Positions 29,554-38,283 of a stretch of 64,000 nucleotides of DNA are shown piece by piece. The notes under the pieces were generated by a model that saw only the letters and a program-made list of their open reading frames with translations, was not told the DNA's origin and made no database searches. A program made the translations under genes and the position numbers. The stretch is taken from contig NZ_JACCDB010000002.1 of assembly GCF_013432195.1 (NCBI RefSeq), positions 248,001-312,000 of the forward strand. The letters are read 5' to 3'. Source of the stretch: Tepidicella baoligensis. GTDB lineage: Bacteria > Pseudomonadota > Gammaproteobacteria > Burkholderiales > Burkholderiaceae_C. Position 1 is the stretch's first letter. The number at the start of each line of letters is the position of its first letter.

Positions 29554-30438
29554 TCAGGTCATGTCGGGCACGTCGATGACGCCCTCGAACACGGGCTCGG
29601 CCGGGCCGGTCATGAGGACCGGAGCCTGCAGGCCCTGCGAGATGGCCCAGGCGATGGTGAGGATGCCGCCGGGCAGATGCACCTCCACCCGCTCGTCGAA
29701 CCAGCCATGGCGGATGCCGGCCACCACGGCCGCACAGGCGCCGGTACCACAAGCCAGCGTCTCACCCACGCCACGTTCAAACACCCGCAACTGGGCGGTG
29801 CGACGGTCCACCACCTGCACAAAGCCCGCATTCACGCGCCGGGGAAAGCAGGCATGGCGCTCGATCAGTGGCCCCCAGTCAGCCACCGGGGCCGCCGCCA
29901 CGTCATCGACTCGCCACACGGCATGCGGATTGCCCATGGAGAGCACCGACACCGGCACCTCGGCGGTACCACCCATCCAGGCCAGCGGCAGGGGCCAGAC
30001 CTCCCAGGACCCGGCAAAGCGCGGTGTGAGCCCTTGGGGCTCGAACGGGATGCGGGGCAGCTCGAACACGGGAGGCCCCATGTCCACCGTGACACGGCCG
30101 TCGTCGTCGAGCCGCAGCGTCATCTCACCCCCATGCACCTGAACCCGGACCTGGCGCCGGTCAACCAGACCGCGATCATGGACGTAACGCACAAAGCAGC
30201 GCGCACCGTTGCCGCAGTTCTCCACCTCGGCGCCATCGGCGTTGTGGATCACGTAGGCGAAATCGACCCCGGGGTGAGGTGCCGGGCGCACACTGAGGAT
30301 TTGGTCGGCACCGACACCGAAATGCCGGTCGGCCAAAAAGCGGTACTGTGCAGGCGTCAGGCCATAGAGGCGTTGCGTTTCGTCGAGCACGACGAAATCG
30401 TTGCCCGCGCCCTGCATTTTCGTGAATGGAATCCGCAT
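29554..30438 (-). CDS. dapF: diaminopimelate epimerase
   Basis: Converts LL- to meso-diaminopimelate, the substrate of MurE and precursor of lysine. 294 residues. Seen: [15 protein letters not shown] at the start and the two active-site cysteines in [10 protein letters not shown] near 80 and [14 protein letters not shown] near 230. The family is cofactor-independent. It stands upstream of DUF484 and xerC and 30 bp after the OmpA-like lipoprotein. Confidence 0.97.
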   Translation of the reverse strand: MRIPFTKMQGAGNDFVVLDETQRLYGLTPAQYRFLADRHFGVGADQILSVRPAPHPGVDFAYVIHNADGAEVENCGNGARCFVRYVHDRGLVDRRQVRVQVHGGEMTLRLDDDGRVTVDMGPPVFELPRIPFEPQGLTPRFAGSWEVWPLPLAWMGGTAEVPVSVLSMGNPHAVWRVDDVAAAPVADWGPLIERHACFPRRVNAGFVQVVDRRTAQLRVFERGVGETLACGTGACAAVVAGIRHGWFDERVEVHLPGGILTIAWAISQGLQAPVLMTGPAEPVFEGVIDVPDMT

Positions 30439-30468
30439 GGCGCCATTATCGGGCAGGCCGCAGCGGAC

Positions 30469-31122
30469 TCAACGCGCGGGTTCGGCCATGAAGATCTCGA
30501 CACGGCGGTTGCGGGCGCGGCCTTCGGCGGTGTCGTTGCTGGCGATGGGCTCGCGCGAGCCCCGTCCGTCGATGGACATCGACGACAAGGGCACCCCACG
30601 CGCAGCGAGGTAGTCGCGCACGCTGGCGGCCCGGTTGACGGATAGGGGGTTGTTGATCGCATCCGAGCCGGTGCTGTCGGTATGGCCGATGATCACGACA
30701 CGGGCCTCCGGGTTGCGCAGCATGCCCTGAGCGAAGGTGTCGAGAATCGGACGGAAGTTGGGCTGGATGTCGGCGCTGCCCACCGCGAACGATACATCGC
30801 TCGGGATGTTGAGCTTGAGCTGGTTGTCGGCAGTCTGTACCACCTCCACGCCGGTGCCGCGCGTACTGGCCTCCATCTGGCGCTTCTGTTCCTCCATGCG
30901 GGTGGACCAGATGTGCCCCCCTACCGCGCCCACACCAGCGCCGATGGCGGCGCCTCGGACTGCGCCTTTGCTGCCGTCGGTCACGGCGCCGAGCACCGCC
31001 CCCGTTGCGGCGCCTATGGCCGCGCCCCGCGTCGTGCCCCGTTGCTGTTCTTCGGACATGTTGGCGCAGCCCGCCGCACCCATGACCACCACCGCCACGC
31101 CGGCCCACAGTACATTGCGCAT
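30469..31122 (-). CDS. OmpA-family outer-membrane lipoprotein (YiaD-like)
   Basis: 217 residues from the ATG at 31122, with AAGGAG 6 bases upstream. A lipoprotein signal ends in VMGAAGC (lipobox AAGC). It is followed by a glycine-zipper region of repeated GAAIGAATGAVLGAV-like sequence, probably membrane-inserting, and a C-terminal OmpA domain with GHTDSTGSDAINN, LSVNRAASVRDYLAARGV and RNRRVEI, which binds peptidoglycan. It likely tethers the outer membrane to the wall. Confidence 0.9.
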   Translation of the reverse strand: MRNVLWAGVAVVVMGAAGCANMSEEQQRGTTRGAAIGAATGAVLGAVTDGSKGAVRGAAIGAGVGAVGGHIWSTRMEEQKRQMEASTRGTGVEVVQTADNQLKLNIPSDVSFAVGSADIQPNFRPILDTFAQGMLRNPEARVVIIGHTDSTGSDAINNPLSVNRAASVRDYLAARGVPLSSMSIDGRGSREPIASNDTAEGRARNRRVEIFMAEPAR

Positions 31123-31254
31123 GTCATTCTCCTTGCTGTATGCACAGTTTGACATTATTCCAGCATGGCCCGACCGTGGACATCACCGGGCCGGTTTGGT
31201 TACAGACGATTACCATTGTCACCACCATCGACCGCCTCTAAAGGAGACACCCGT
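31123..31254. promoter_or_regulatory. divergent promoter region
   Basis: These 132 bp separate the OmpA-like lipoprotein (minus) from the Nudix/MBL gene (plus) and must hold both promoters. A perfect TTGACA occurs on the plus strand at 31149-31154, but no good -10 stands at the right distance. AATAAT on the minus strand near 31155-31160 is a possible -10 for the lipoprotein gene. Confidence 0.35.
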
Positions 31255-32910
31255 ATGCCCCGCGCCTCGCAACAGCTGCACCCGCCTCAGACGCCCGCCC
31301 CTTTGCGCCCTGCCGCCACCGTGCTGCTGCTGCGCGACACGCCCGAGGGCCCGGAAGTGCTGATGACGCGCCGCGCCGCCGATGCCAGCTTTGCCCCTGG
31401 CGCCTACGTGTTCCCGGGCGGCGTGATCGATGCCAGCGATGCGCAAGGCCACGCCCTGGCCGACCACCGGCCCAGCCAGCGCGGCACACCGCTGACGCAG
31501 ACCATGGCCGCCATCCGCGAAAGCTTCGAGGAGCTGGGGATTTTGCTGGCCCGGCATGCCGATGGCCGCTGGGTGGGCGCCGACGATCTGGCGACGCTGC
31601 AACGGCGCGACCCCCTGCTGCCGCAATGCCAGGCCAGGGGGTGGCGACTCGCCGCCGATCAGGTGTACCTGCTGGCCCGCTGGATCACCGACCGCGATCT
31701 CCCCCGGCGCTTTGACGTGTCTTTCTTCGTGGCTCGCATGCCTGAAGGCCAAACGCCTGTGGCCGACGACCAGGAACAGTTCGAGCCGGTCTGGGTGCGC
31801 CCCGCCAGCGCCCTCGCGCGGCACGAACAGGGGAACTTCTTCATGGTTTATCCGACTGTGCGAACGCTGCAACGGCTGCAAGCTTACCCGACCGTACAAG
31901 CCATTCTGGACGCCTGCGCCGCCAGCGACGAACCGCTGTGGACCAGTTGTCCGCGCGCCGGCTGGCTGGCGGGCCAGGAGGCTCGCTACATGGAGCACGA
32001 AGCCCCGTTCGGGGAGCTGGCCCTCACCTGCCCAGACGGTCAGATGCTCCATCACCTCGACTGGCAGAGCGACCATCCGGTCGGCCTGCTGAAAAACGTC
32101 CAGCGCCTGACGGCGCCGAATCCCGGCTTCATGACCGGCCCCGGCACCAACAGTTACCTGGTCGGCGACCCCAGCAGCGGCCACATCGTGATCGACCCCG
32201 GCCCTGACGACGCCGCCCACGTGGAGCGTCTGTGGCGTGCGGCTGGCGGCGACATCCGCTTCATCGTCTGCACCCATTCACACCCTGACCATTCGCCCGG
32301 TGCTCCGTTGCTGCAGGAACTGTGCGCCCGCCACGGCCCACGCCCCCCGATCCTGGGCCTGCCCAGCGCCCCGTCGGCCCGCGCCCACAGCCATTTCATC
32401 CCCGACCGGGCGTTGGCCGACGGCGAACGGCTGACGCTGCGCAGCCGCGACGGGACCACCACCCACACCCTGCGCGTCCTGCACACACCGGGACACGCCG
32501 CCAACCACATCTGCTTGGTGCTGGAGGAGGACGGCCTGCTCTTCAGCGGCGACCACATCCTCAACGGCAGCACCACCGTCATCGACCCGCCGGACGGGCA
32601 CATGGACGCCTACCTGCGCTCACTGGACCGGCTCGACCAAGCCTGCGTCGAACACCAGATCGAATTCATCCTCCCCGCCCACGGCTATGTGCTGGGCCAG
32701 GCCCGGGAGGCGATCGCGCAACTCAAGCGGCATCGGCTGCAGCGGGAGGCCAAGATCGCCGCCGCCATGCGGACCTTGCCCCATGGCACGCACGACGACT
32801 GGGTACGACTGGCCTACGACGACGTGCCCGAACGCCTGTGGCCCGTGGCCAAACGCTCACTGCTGGCACATGTGGAGCGCATCCAAAGCCTGGGCGCGTT
32901 CAATCTGTGA
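31255..32910 (+). CDS. Nudix hydrolase / metallo-beta-lactamase fold fusion protein
   Basis: 551 residues from the ATG at 31255, with AAGGAG 8 bases upstream. The N-terminal 200 residues carry a Nudix fold: FPGGVIDASDA and the helix IRESFEELGIL at 87-97 (RExxEELG core). From about 285 a metallo-beta-lactamase domain follows: PGTNSYLVG, HSHPDH at 341-346, HTPGHAANH and FSGDHILNG, a complete set of metal ligands. The C-terminus resembles LACTB2-like hydrolases. Such a protein could clean up acyl-CoA- or nucleotide-type metabolites; the substrate is not evident. It converges on the next gene with an 11-bp overlap. Confidence 0.88.
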   Translation: MPRASQQLHPPQTPAPLRPAATVLLLRDTPEGPEVLMTRRAADASFAPGAYVFPGGVIDASDAQGHALADHRPSQRGTPLTQTMAAIRESFEELGILLARHADGRWVGADDLATLQRRDPLLPQCQARGWRLAADQVYLLARWITDRDLPRRFDVSFFVARMPEGQTPVADDQEQFEPVWVRPASALARHEQGNFFMVYPTVRTLQRLQAYPTVQAILDACAASDEPLWTSCPRAGWLAGQEARYMEHEAPFGELALTCPDGQMLHHLDWQSDHPVGLLKNVQRLTAPNPGFMTGPGTNSYLVGDPSSGHIVIDPGPDDAAHVERLWRAAGGDIRFIVCTHSHPDHSPGAPLLQELCARHGPRPPILGLPSAPSARAHSHFIPDRALADGERLTLRSRDGTTTHTLRVLHTPGHAANHICLVLEEDGLLFSGDHILNGSTTVIDPPDGHMDAYLRSLDRLDQACVEHQIEFILPAHGYVLGQAREAIAQLKRHRLQREAKIAAAMRTLPHGTHDDWVRLAYDDVPERLWPVAKRSLLAHVERIQSLGAFNL

Positions 32911-35431
32911 CCGCCTGCGCCTGGGCCTGCCACTGCAGCCAAGGGCGGTCACGCTGCCAGGTCTCGAGCCAACCGGCCAGCGCCTGTGCCGGCATGGGTC
33001 GGGCAATGGCGTAGCCCTGAGCCAGATAGCATCCCAGTCGCAGCAGCAACGCCGCGTGCTCAGGGGTTTCCACCCCCTCGGCCAGTAACGGCCGCTGGAA
33101 CGCGTGGGCCAGGAAGGTGACACTCTCCACGATATTACGGTCGTCCGGCTGGTCCAGCATGTTGATGACAAAGCCCTTGTCGATCTTGACCTGATCCAGC
33201 GGCAACGTGCGGAAGTACGCCAGCGAGGAATAGCCGGTGCCGAAATCGTCGAGTGCGAAACGAATGCCTTGGGCCCGGCAATCCACCATGACGCTGGCTG
33301 CCGTGGCCACATCGGCCAGCGCAACGGATTCGAGCACCTCCAGTTCGAGACACCGGGCCATGCCGGCAGGATGCGTCTGCAACAGCTCGGCGAGCCACTG
33401 GGAGAAGCCGGGGCGCAGCAACAGGCTGCCCTCGATATTGACACTCACACAAGCCCGTGCGCAGAGGCCGATGTCGTCGCTACGCCAGCAGGCGCGCTGG
33501 CGCAATGCGGTGTCGATCACCCACTGGCCGAGCTCGATTTCCAATGCCGTACCCGCGAGCTGCGACAGGAACTGGGCCGGCGGCAGCAGGCCCTGCTGGG
33601 GATGCTGCCAACGGATCAGCGCCTCCACGCCCAGCACCGTGCCCGTGCGCAGATCGACCTGCGGCTGGTAATACAGCACGAATTCACCGCGGCGCAGGGC
33701 TTCGCCCAGCCGCGACACCTGCTCCTGCTGGACCTGGAGTTCGCGGTCTTCGGTCATGTCGAACAGATGGAACCGATTGCGGCCCGCCTGCTTGGCCCGG
33801 TACATCGCCTGGTCGGCGTGGCGCAGCAGGGTATCCGGGTCGGCATCGTCCAGCGGGAACAGGGTCACACCCGCGCTGACCGATACCGTAGCCGTGTGCG
33901 CCTCGATCACCACCGGCTGCTGCACCTGCTCCATCAGGCGGCGCAGCACGCCCTCCCATTCGGTGTCGTTCTGCAAATCACCCAGCAGAATCACGAACTC
34001 GTCGCCCCCCAGACGGGCCAGCGTGTCCTCGGCACGCAAGCCCTGCTGCAGACGCCGGGTGATCTCGATGAGGAAGCGGTCTCCCATGGCATGCCCGAGA
34101 CGGTCGTTCACCGGTTTGAAATCATCAAGGTCCAGGTAACACACCGCCAGCAGGCGACCACTGCGCCGGGCCCTGGCCACGGCCCGGCTCATCCGCTCCT
34201 CCAACAGCCTCCGGTTCGGTACACCCGTGAGGGCATCGTAATGGGCCAGCCGGTCCAGCTCCCGCTGGTGGGCGCGCAACTTGACCCGGTCGGCCTGCAA
34301 ATGGGTTTTGGCCAGCATCAGCCGGCGCATATTCCATGCCAGCACCAGAGCCAATCCAAGCACCAGGACACCAGCCGCACCCAGGGTGACGATCCAGGGC
34401 CGGTAACGCTGCCACACGTCGCTCCACGCCGGGGGAGGCACCTTGTCAAAAGGCACCATGCGCAGATCCCGCATGGCCTGCTCGACGGAAGAATAGTCGG
34501 CCGGAATCGTGAATCCGTAGATGCCTGCCTGTTGGGCCGCGCGGTGGGAAGCTGGCAACGACAGCAACGCGGCAGCCACACGGTGCGACACCGCGGGTGG
34601 CACATGTGCTACCGCCAGGAAGGGCCACTCTGGATACAGCCGGGTGGACAAGCGGTAGGGAAAGCCGGGCATCTGCTGAGGATGGATGACCGTCAGATCA
34701 CCCGACTGCAGCCGTCCCTCTCGCTCCAGGTCCTCCAGCACACCGGTCCGCACAAAGCCTGCGTCGGCCCGACCCTCCAGTACCGCCGTGATCACCTGAT
34801 CCACCGGCTGGGCCGATTCGATGAAGGTGATCGAATCGAGCGCAATGCCGGCACGCACGAGTTCGGCAGCGGGGGCCATGTAGGTACCGAGAAATGTCTT
34901 GCCAGCGATTGCCACGCGACGGCCCCGCAGATCGCGCAACCCATTCAGGTCACCTCGGTCGGCACGCCGCACGATCACGCCACCGATCCCGTACACGGGG
35001 GTCTGGCCGTCGCGCAGCACCATCGAGGCCAGCGCACCGGAAAGCTTCCCGTATTCCCGAAGGATGACGTAGTGGGTAGGGTTGGTGAGCACGAAATCAA
35101 GCACGCCTTCGGCCATCGCCTGCTCGAGTTCGGTGTCGGTCAAGGCGCTGACACGCACCCGGTAACCGTCCAGATGCTGGCTTAGGTATTCACCGAGTTC
35201 GGCAAAACGCTCGTTGATGATGGGTTTCGGCCGAAAGGCGAACACACCCAAGGTGAGGACAGGACGGTGATCGCCTACGGGATCCTCAGCCTCGATAGGC
35301 ATGGCCCAGGCCTGGGCCGCCATTGCACCGGTCGCGAGCGCCCAAGACAGAACCGGCACCAGAAAGCATGCGACCCTCCACGCCAGGGGGCGGGGCTGGC
35401 GGCTTGGGAATGACCGACGGTACGAAGACAT
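32900..35431 (-). CDS. periplasmic-binding-domain GGDEF/EAL protein (cyclic di-GMP turnover)
   Basis: 843 residues from the ATG at 35431. Order: signal peptide/anchor at 1-38, a PhnD/SsuA-type binding domain at about 58-300 (LTLGVFAFRPKP, FVLTNPTHYVILREYG), a membrane segment at 346-367, a short coiled coil, GGDEF at about 392-555 and EAL at about 578-835. The catalytic RLGGDEFVILL (475-479) and the inhibitory RxxD (RAED 466-469) five residues before it are intact. EAL motifs GVEALIRWQ (603-605), DDFGTGYSS and VKIDKGF are also intact. Both synthesis and hydrolysis of cyclic di-GMP are therefore possible. The sensor part would read a periplasmic small ligand, perhaps phosphate- or phosphonate-like. 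Confidence 0.93.
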   Translation of the reverse strand: MSSYRRSFPSRQPRPLAWRVACFLVPVLSWALATGAMAAQAWAMPIEAEDPVGDHRPVLTLGVFAFRPKPIINERFAELGEYLSQHLDGYRVRVSALTDTELEQAMAEGVLDFVLTNPTHYVILREYGKLSGALASMVLRDGQTPVYGIGGVIVRRADRGDLNGLRDLRGRRVAIAGKTFLGTYMAPAAELVRAGIALDSITFIESAQPVDQVITAVLEGRADAGFVRTGVLEDLEREGRLQSGDLTVIHPQQMPGFPYRLSTRLYPEWPFLAVAHVPPAVSHRVAAALLSLPASHRAAQQAGIYGFTIPADYSSVEQAMRDLRMVPFDKVPPPAWSDVWQRYRPWIVTLGAAGVLVLGLALVLAWNMRRLMLAKTHLQADRVKLRAHQRELDRLAHYDALTGVPNRRLLEERMSRAVARARRSGRLLAVCYLDLDDFKPVNDRLGHAMGDRFLIEITRRLQQGLRAEDTLARLGGDEFVILLGDLQNDTEWEGVLRRLMEQVQQPVVIEAHTATVSVSAGVTLFPLDDADPDTLLRHADQAMYRAKQAGRNRFHLFDMTEDRELQVQQEQVSRLGEALRRGEFVLYYQPQVDLRTGTVLGVEALIRWQHPQQGLLPPAQFLSQLAGTALEIELGQWVIDTALRQRACWRSDDIGLCARACVSVNIEGSLLLRPGFSQWLAELLQTHPAGMARCLELEVLESVALADVATAASVMVDCRAQGIRFALDDFGTGYSSLAYFRTLPLDQVKIDKGFVINMLDQPDDRNIVESVTFLAHAFQRPLLAEGVETPEHAALLLRLGCYLAQGYAIARPMPAQALAGWLETWQRDRPWLQWQAQAQAVTD

Positions 35432-35490
35432 GCGGTGATCACGGTTGCTGAACGCCAATCATAGGCCCAAGAACCGCGCAAGGGTAAAGC

Positions 35491-35862
35491 GTGAAGTCTG
35501 CCGATACGCCGGATTCTGTGCATCGGGTTGCCCCGATGTGACCGCCATTTCTCTGGGCCGTGGGTCGCCCACACGGCTCGGTGCCACCTACCCGCCAGCT
35601 CGCCTTGCGGAACCACAAGGTCGGAAGAGGTTGCCCTGCTCCCGTGGCTGGCCTACTTGGTGTTGCTGCGCGTAGAGATTGCCCGTTTCACCCCCCACGC
35701 TCCTGCCGCCGCAGCGGATGGTTCATGGGGACTCGTCTCTGTTGCTCTGATCCTCACCTCACGGTGGACAGCCGTTAGCTGCTACGCCGTCCTGTGCAGT
35801 CCGGACGTTCCTCCAGCGCGCCCTTTCGGGCCTTGCGCCAGCGGCGGTCTGGCAGACTTCAC
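35491..35862 (-). ncRNA. rnpB: RNase P RNA (class A)
   Basis: Catalytic RNA that trims tRNA 5' ends with the protein RnpA. Read on the minus strand it opens GUGAAGUCUGCCAGAC and closes with CGUAUCGGCAGACUUCAC, so the two ends pair as helix P1. The conserved core is present: GGAGGAACGUCCGGACUGCA near the 5' end, AACAGAGA in the middle and ACAGAAUCCGGCG near the 3' end. Length of about 372 nt fits type A. Ends are set by the P1 pairing and may be off by a few bases. Open frames inside it are not genes. Confidence 0.96.
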
Positions 35863-35868
35863 ATGAAC

Positions 35869-35874
35869 ATTATC
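35869..35874 (-). promoter_or_regulatory. -10 element of rnpB
   Basis: GATAAT on the minus strand (5 of 6 to consensus) ends 6 bases before the inferred RNase P RNA 5' end. No clear -35 hexamer is visible at 16-18 bases upstream. Position agrees with a start at or next to 35862. Confidence 0.5.
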
Positions 35875-35935
35875 GCAGCTTGGCTCGACCATTGCGTATC
35901 ATCGACACCGATTGCTTGATGAACACGAGCCACAC

Positions 35936-37819
35936 ATGATCCGCCTGTCTGAACTCAAACTGCCACTGTCCGCCTTGCCGGTCGAGGAGCGCCGGGCCGC
36001 CGACGCGCCCGCCGAAACCGATGCCGACCGCCTGCCCACCCCACACCCGGTCGCGGCGTTGATCACCCTGGCCGCGCAGTCCCTGGGCGTGCCTGAAACA
36101 GCCATCGCCCACCTGCATGTGCACAAACGCAGCTTCGATGCGCGCCAACCCGAGTTGCTGGCCGTGTACATCGTGGACGTGACACTCGTGGACCCTGCTG
36201 CGGAGGCCGGCTTGCTGGCACGCCACGCGGGGCATCCGCACATTCAGCCCACGCCCGACATGCGCTGGCACCCACTGGCCCAGGCACCTGCCGGCTGGCC
36301 GACCCATGAGTGCCAACGCCCCGTGGTGGTGGGCCTGGGGCCGTGCGGCCTGTTCGCGGCGCTGGCGCTGGCCCAGATGGGGCTCAAGCCCATCGTGCTG
36401 GAACGGGGCAAACCGGTGCGCCAGCGCACGAAGGACACCTGGGGCCTGTGGCGCAAGAAAGTGCTCACGCCCGAATCCAACGTGCAATTCGGCGAAGGCG
36501 GCGCCGGCCTGTTTTCCGACGGCAAGCTCTACAGCCAGATCAAGGATCCGCGCTTTCTGGGCCGCAAGGTCATGCAGGAATTTGTGGACGCCGGCGCGCC
36601 GCCGGAAATCCTCTACATGGCCCACCCACACATTGGCACCTTCAAGCTGGTCAAAGTGGTGGAGGCGCTGCGCCAGAAGATCATCGCCCTGGGCGGCGAC
36701 ATCCGCTTCCAGCAGCGGGTCTGCGGCGTGCGGCTGGAGCCGGCGCCCGGCGAAACGGCCTTGGGCCACGGCTGGCCCGCCTGGCGCCTGCGCGGCCTGG
36801 AGGTGGAAGACCTGGCCAGCGGCGCGCACTTCGAGCTGGCCTGCGAGCGCGTGGTGCTGGCCCTCGGACACAGCTCGCGCGACACCTTTGCCTGGCTGCA
36901 CGACGCCGGGGTCTATCTGGAGCCGAAGCCTTTCTCCATTGGGGTGCGCATCGAACACCCGCAAAGCGTGATCGACCGCGCGCGCTGGGGCCGCCACGCC
37001 GGCCACCCGCTGCTGGGCGCTGCCGACTACAAGCTCGTGCACCACGCCAGCAATGGGCGCACGGTATACAGCTTTTGCATGTGCCCGGGGGGCACCGTGG
37101 TGGCGGCCACCAGCGAGCCCGGCCGTGTGGTCACCAACGGCATGAGCCAGTATTCGCGCAGTGAACGCAACGCCAACGCCGGCATGGTGGTCGGTATCGA
37201 TCCCCAAGATTACCCTCTGGACGCCGCGGCCTGGGAAGCCGCCTTCGGTCGCGAGGACGGCCCCCGTTACGCCGCCGAGGCCGCGTGGCTGCACGCCCAA
37301 GGCCGGGTGCATCCGCTGGCAGGCGTGGTGTACCAGCGCCAACTCGAAAGCCGTGCCTTCGAGGCCGGTGGGGGCGACTACGAAGCGCCCGGCCAGCTCG
37401 TCGGTGACTTCCTGGCCCAGCGCCCCTCGACCGCCTTCGGCACGGTCCTGCCCTCCTACAAACCGGGGGTCCGCCTGGGCGACTTGGCCGAGGTGCTGCC
37501 GGCCTACGCGGTGCAAGCCATGCGTGAAGCCCTGCCCGCCTTCGGCCGCAAGATCAAGGGCTACGACATGCCCGATGCGGTGATGACCGGCGTGGAGACC
37601 CGAACCTCCTCACCGCTGCGCATCACCCGAGGCGACGACTATCAAAGCCTGAACGTGCGCGGCCTGTACCCCGCTGGGGAAGGAGCCGGCTATGCCGGGG
37701 GCATCCTGTCGGCCGGGGTCGATGGCCTGCGGGTGGCCGAGGCACTGGCCTGCCATGCGCTGGGCGTACAGCCCCCGCCGCCCGACCGCGGGGCACGCGC
37801 CGCCCTGGCTTACGGATGA
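35936..37819 (+). CDS. FAD-dependent oxidoreductase, COG2509-like
   Basis: 627 residues from the ATG at 35936. An N-terminal domain of about 120 residues, which binds no obvious cofactor, precedes a dinucleotide loop PVVVGLGPCGLFAALAL at 129-145. Further family features are LERGKPVRQRTKDTW, NVQFGEGGAGLFSDGKLYS and a C-terminal FAD loop GLYPAGEGAGYAGGILSAGVDG. The family is widespread and uncharacterised, and is usually annotated as an FAD-dependent dehydrogenase. The end overlaps the convergent ModE-like gene by 10 bp. Confidence 0.88.
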   Translation: MIRLSELKLPLSALPVEERRAADAPAETDADRLPTPHPVAALITLAAQSLGVPETAIAHLHVHKRSFDARQPELLAVYIVDVTLVDPAAEAGLLARHAGHPHIQPTPDMRWHPLAQAPAGWPTHECQRPVVVGLGPCGLFAALALAQMGLKPIVLERGKPVRQRTKDTWGLWRKKVLTPESNVQFGEGGAGLFSDGKLYSQIKDPRFLGRKVMQEFVDAGAPPEILYMAHPHIGTFKLVKVVEALRQKIIALGGDIRFQQRVCGVRLEPAPGETALGHGWPAWRLRGLEVEDLASGAHFELACERVVLALGHSSRDTFAWLHDAGVYLEPKPFSIGVRIEHPQSVIDRARWGRHAGHPLLGAADYKLVHHASNGRTVYSFCMCPGGTVVAATSEPGRVVTNGMSQYSRSERNANAGMVVGIDPQDYPLDAAAWEAAFGREDGPRYAAEAAWLHAQGRVHPLAGVVYQRQLESRAFEAGGGDYEAPGQLVGDFLAQRPSTAFGTVLPSYKPGVRLGDLAEVLPAYAVQAMREALPAFGRKIKGYDMPDAVMTGVETRTSSPLRITRGDDYQSLNVRGLYPAGEGAGYAGGILSAGVDGLRVAEALACHALGVQPPPPDRGARAALAYG

Positions 37820-38190
37820 GCGTCTGGACGGATCAATGCCACCAATTCACTCAGCGGCGCCTCGATGGCTTGTTGCGCCTGCCGCTCGACTTCGCGGTAC
37901 AGCCGCAACACCTGCTGCCCCATGGGCGTCAGGGTGGTGCCGCCACCGGATGCCCCACCCCGCTGCTTGAGCACCAGCGGCTCGACGAAGTCGCGGTTCA
38001 TCGCCTCGACGAGCGACCACACACGCTGATAGCTCATGCCGAGCCGACGCCCGGCTTCGGCAATCGAGCCGGTTTCGGCAATGCCCTGCAACACATCGGC
38101 CTTGCCCGGCCCGATGGCCACCGCATGCTTGATCTGGAGGCGAAAGCGCGTGCGCGCCTCTAGAGGCGATACGTTCAAGCTGGGTTTCAT
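37810..38190 (-). CDS. short ModE-like molybdate regulator
   Basis: 126 residues with the LysR-type winged helix of ModE: GPGKADVLQGIAETGSIAEAGRRLGMSYQRVWSLVEAMNR, then the RGGASGGGTTLTPMG wing. The two molybdate-binding MOP/TOBE domains of full-length ModE (about 260 residues) are absent. It is divergent from modA, and a ModE-box-like palindrome (38230-38253) lies between. It probably represses or activates modABC. How molybdate is sensed is not clear from this protein alone. Confidence 0.85.
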   Translation of the reverse strand: MKPSLNVSPLEARTRFRLQIKHAVAIGPGKADVLQGIAETGSIAEAGRRLGMSYQRVWSLVEAMNRDFVEPLVLKQRGGASGGGTTLTPMGQQVLRLYREVERQAQQAIEAPLSELVALIRPDAHP

Positions 38191-38229
38191 GGCGCGATGA
38201 TATTCCCGACAAAAGGCTATTCAAAACAC

Positions 38230-38253
38230 CGATATCTTTTATTTAGAATATCG
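38230..38253. promoter_or_regulatory. ModE-box-like palindrome upstream of modA
   Basis: CGATAT at 38230-38235 and ATATCG at 38248-38253 form a perfect inverted repeat with a 12-base AT-rich spacer, 30 bp before the modA ATG and 40 bp before the modE-like ATG. The E. coli ModE box has the same layout (CGnTATAT-type arms around an AT-rich centre). It is the most AT-rich spot of the region. Confidence 0.6.
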
Positions 38254-38283
38254 AAGCCTGTTCGTCTTCCAGCCCGTTTCCAC

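Noticed and set aside
30900-31080. Apparent repeat of GGCGCC-rich units
   Set aside because: Glycine-zipper coding sequence of the OmpA-like lipoprotein.
35528-35866. Open frames of 60-112 codons in the 35.5-35.9 kb interval
   Set aside because: The interval is RNase P RNA; the frames only reflect RNA structure and GC content.
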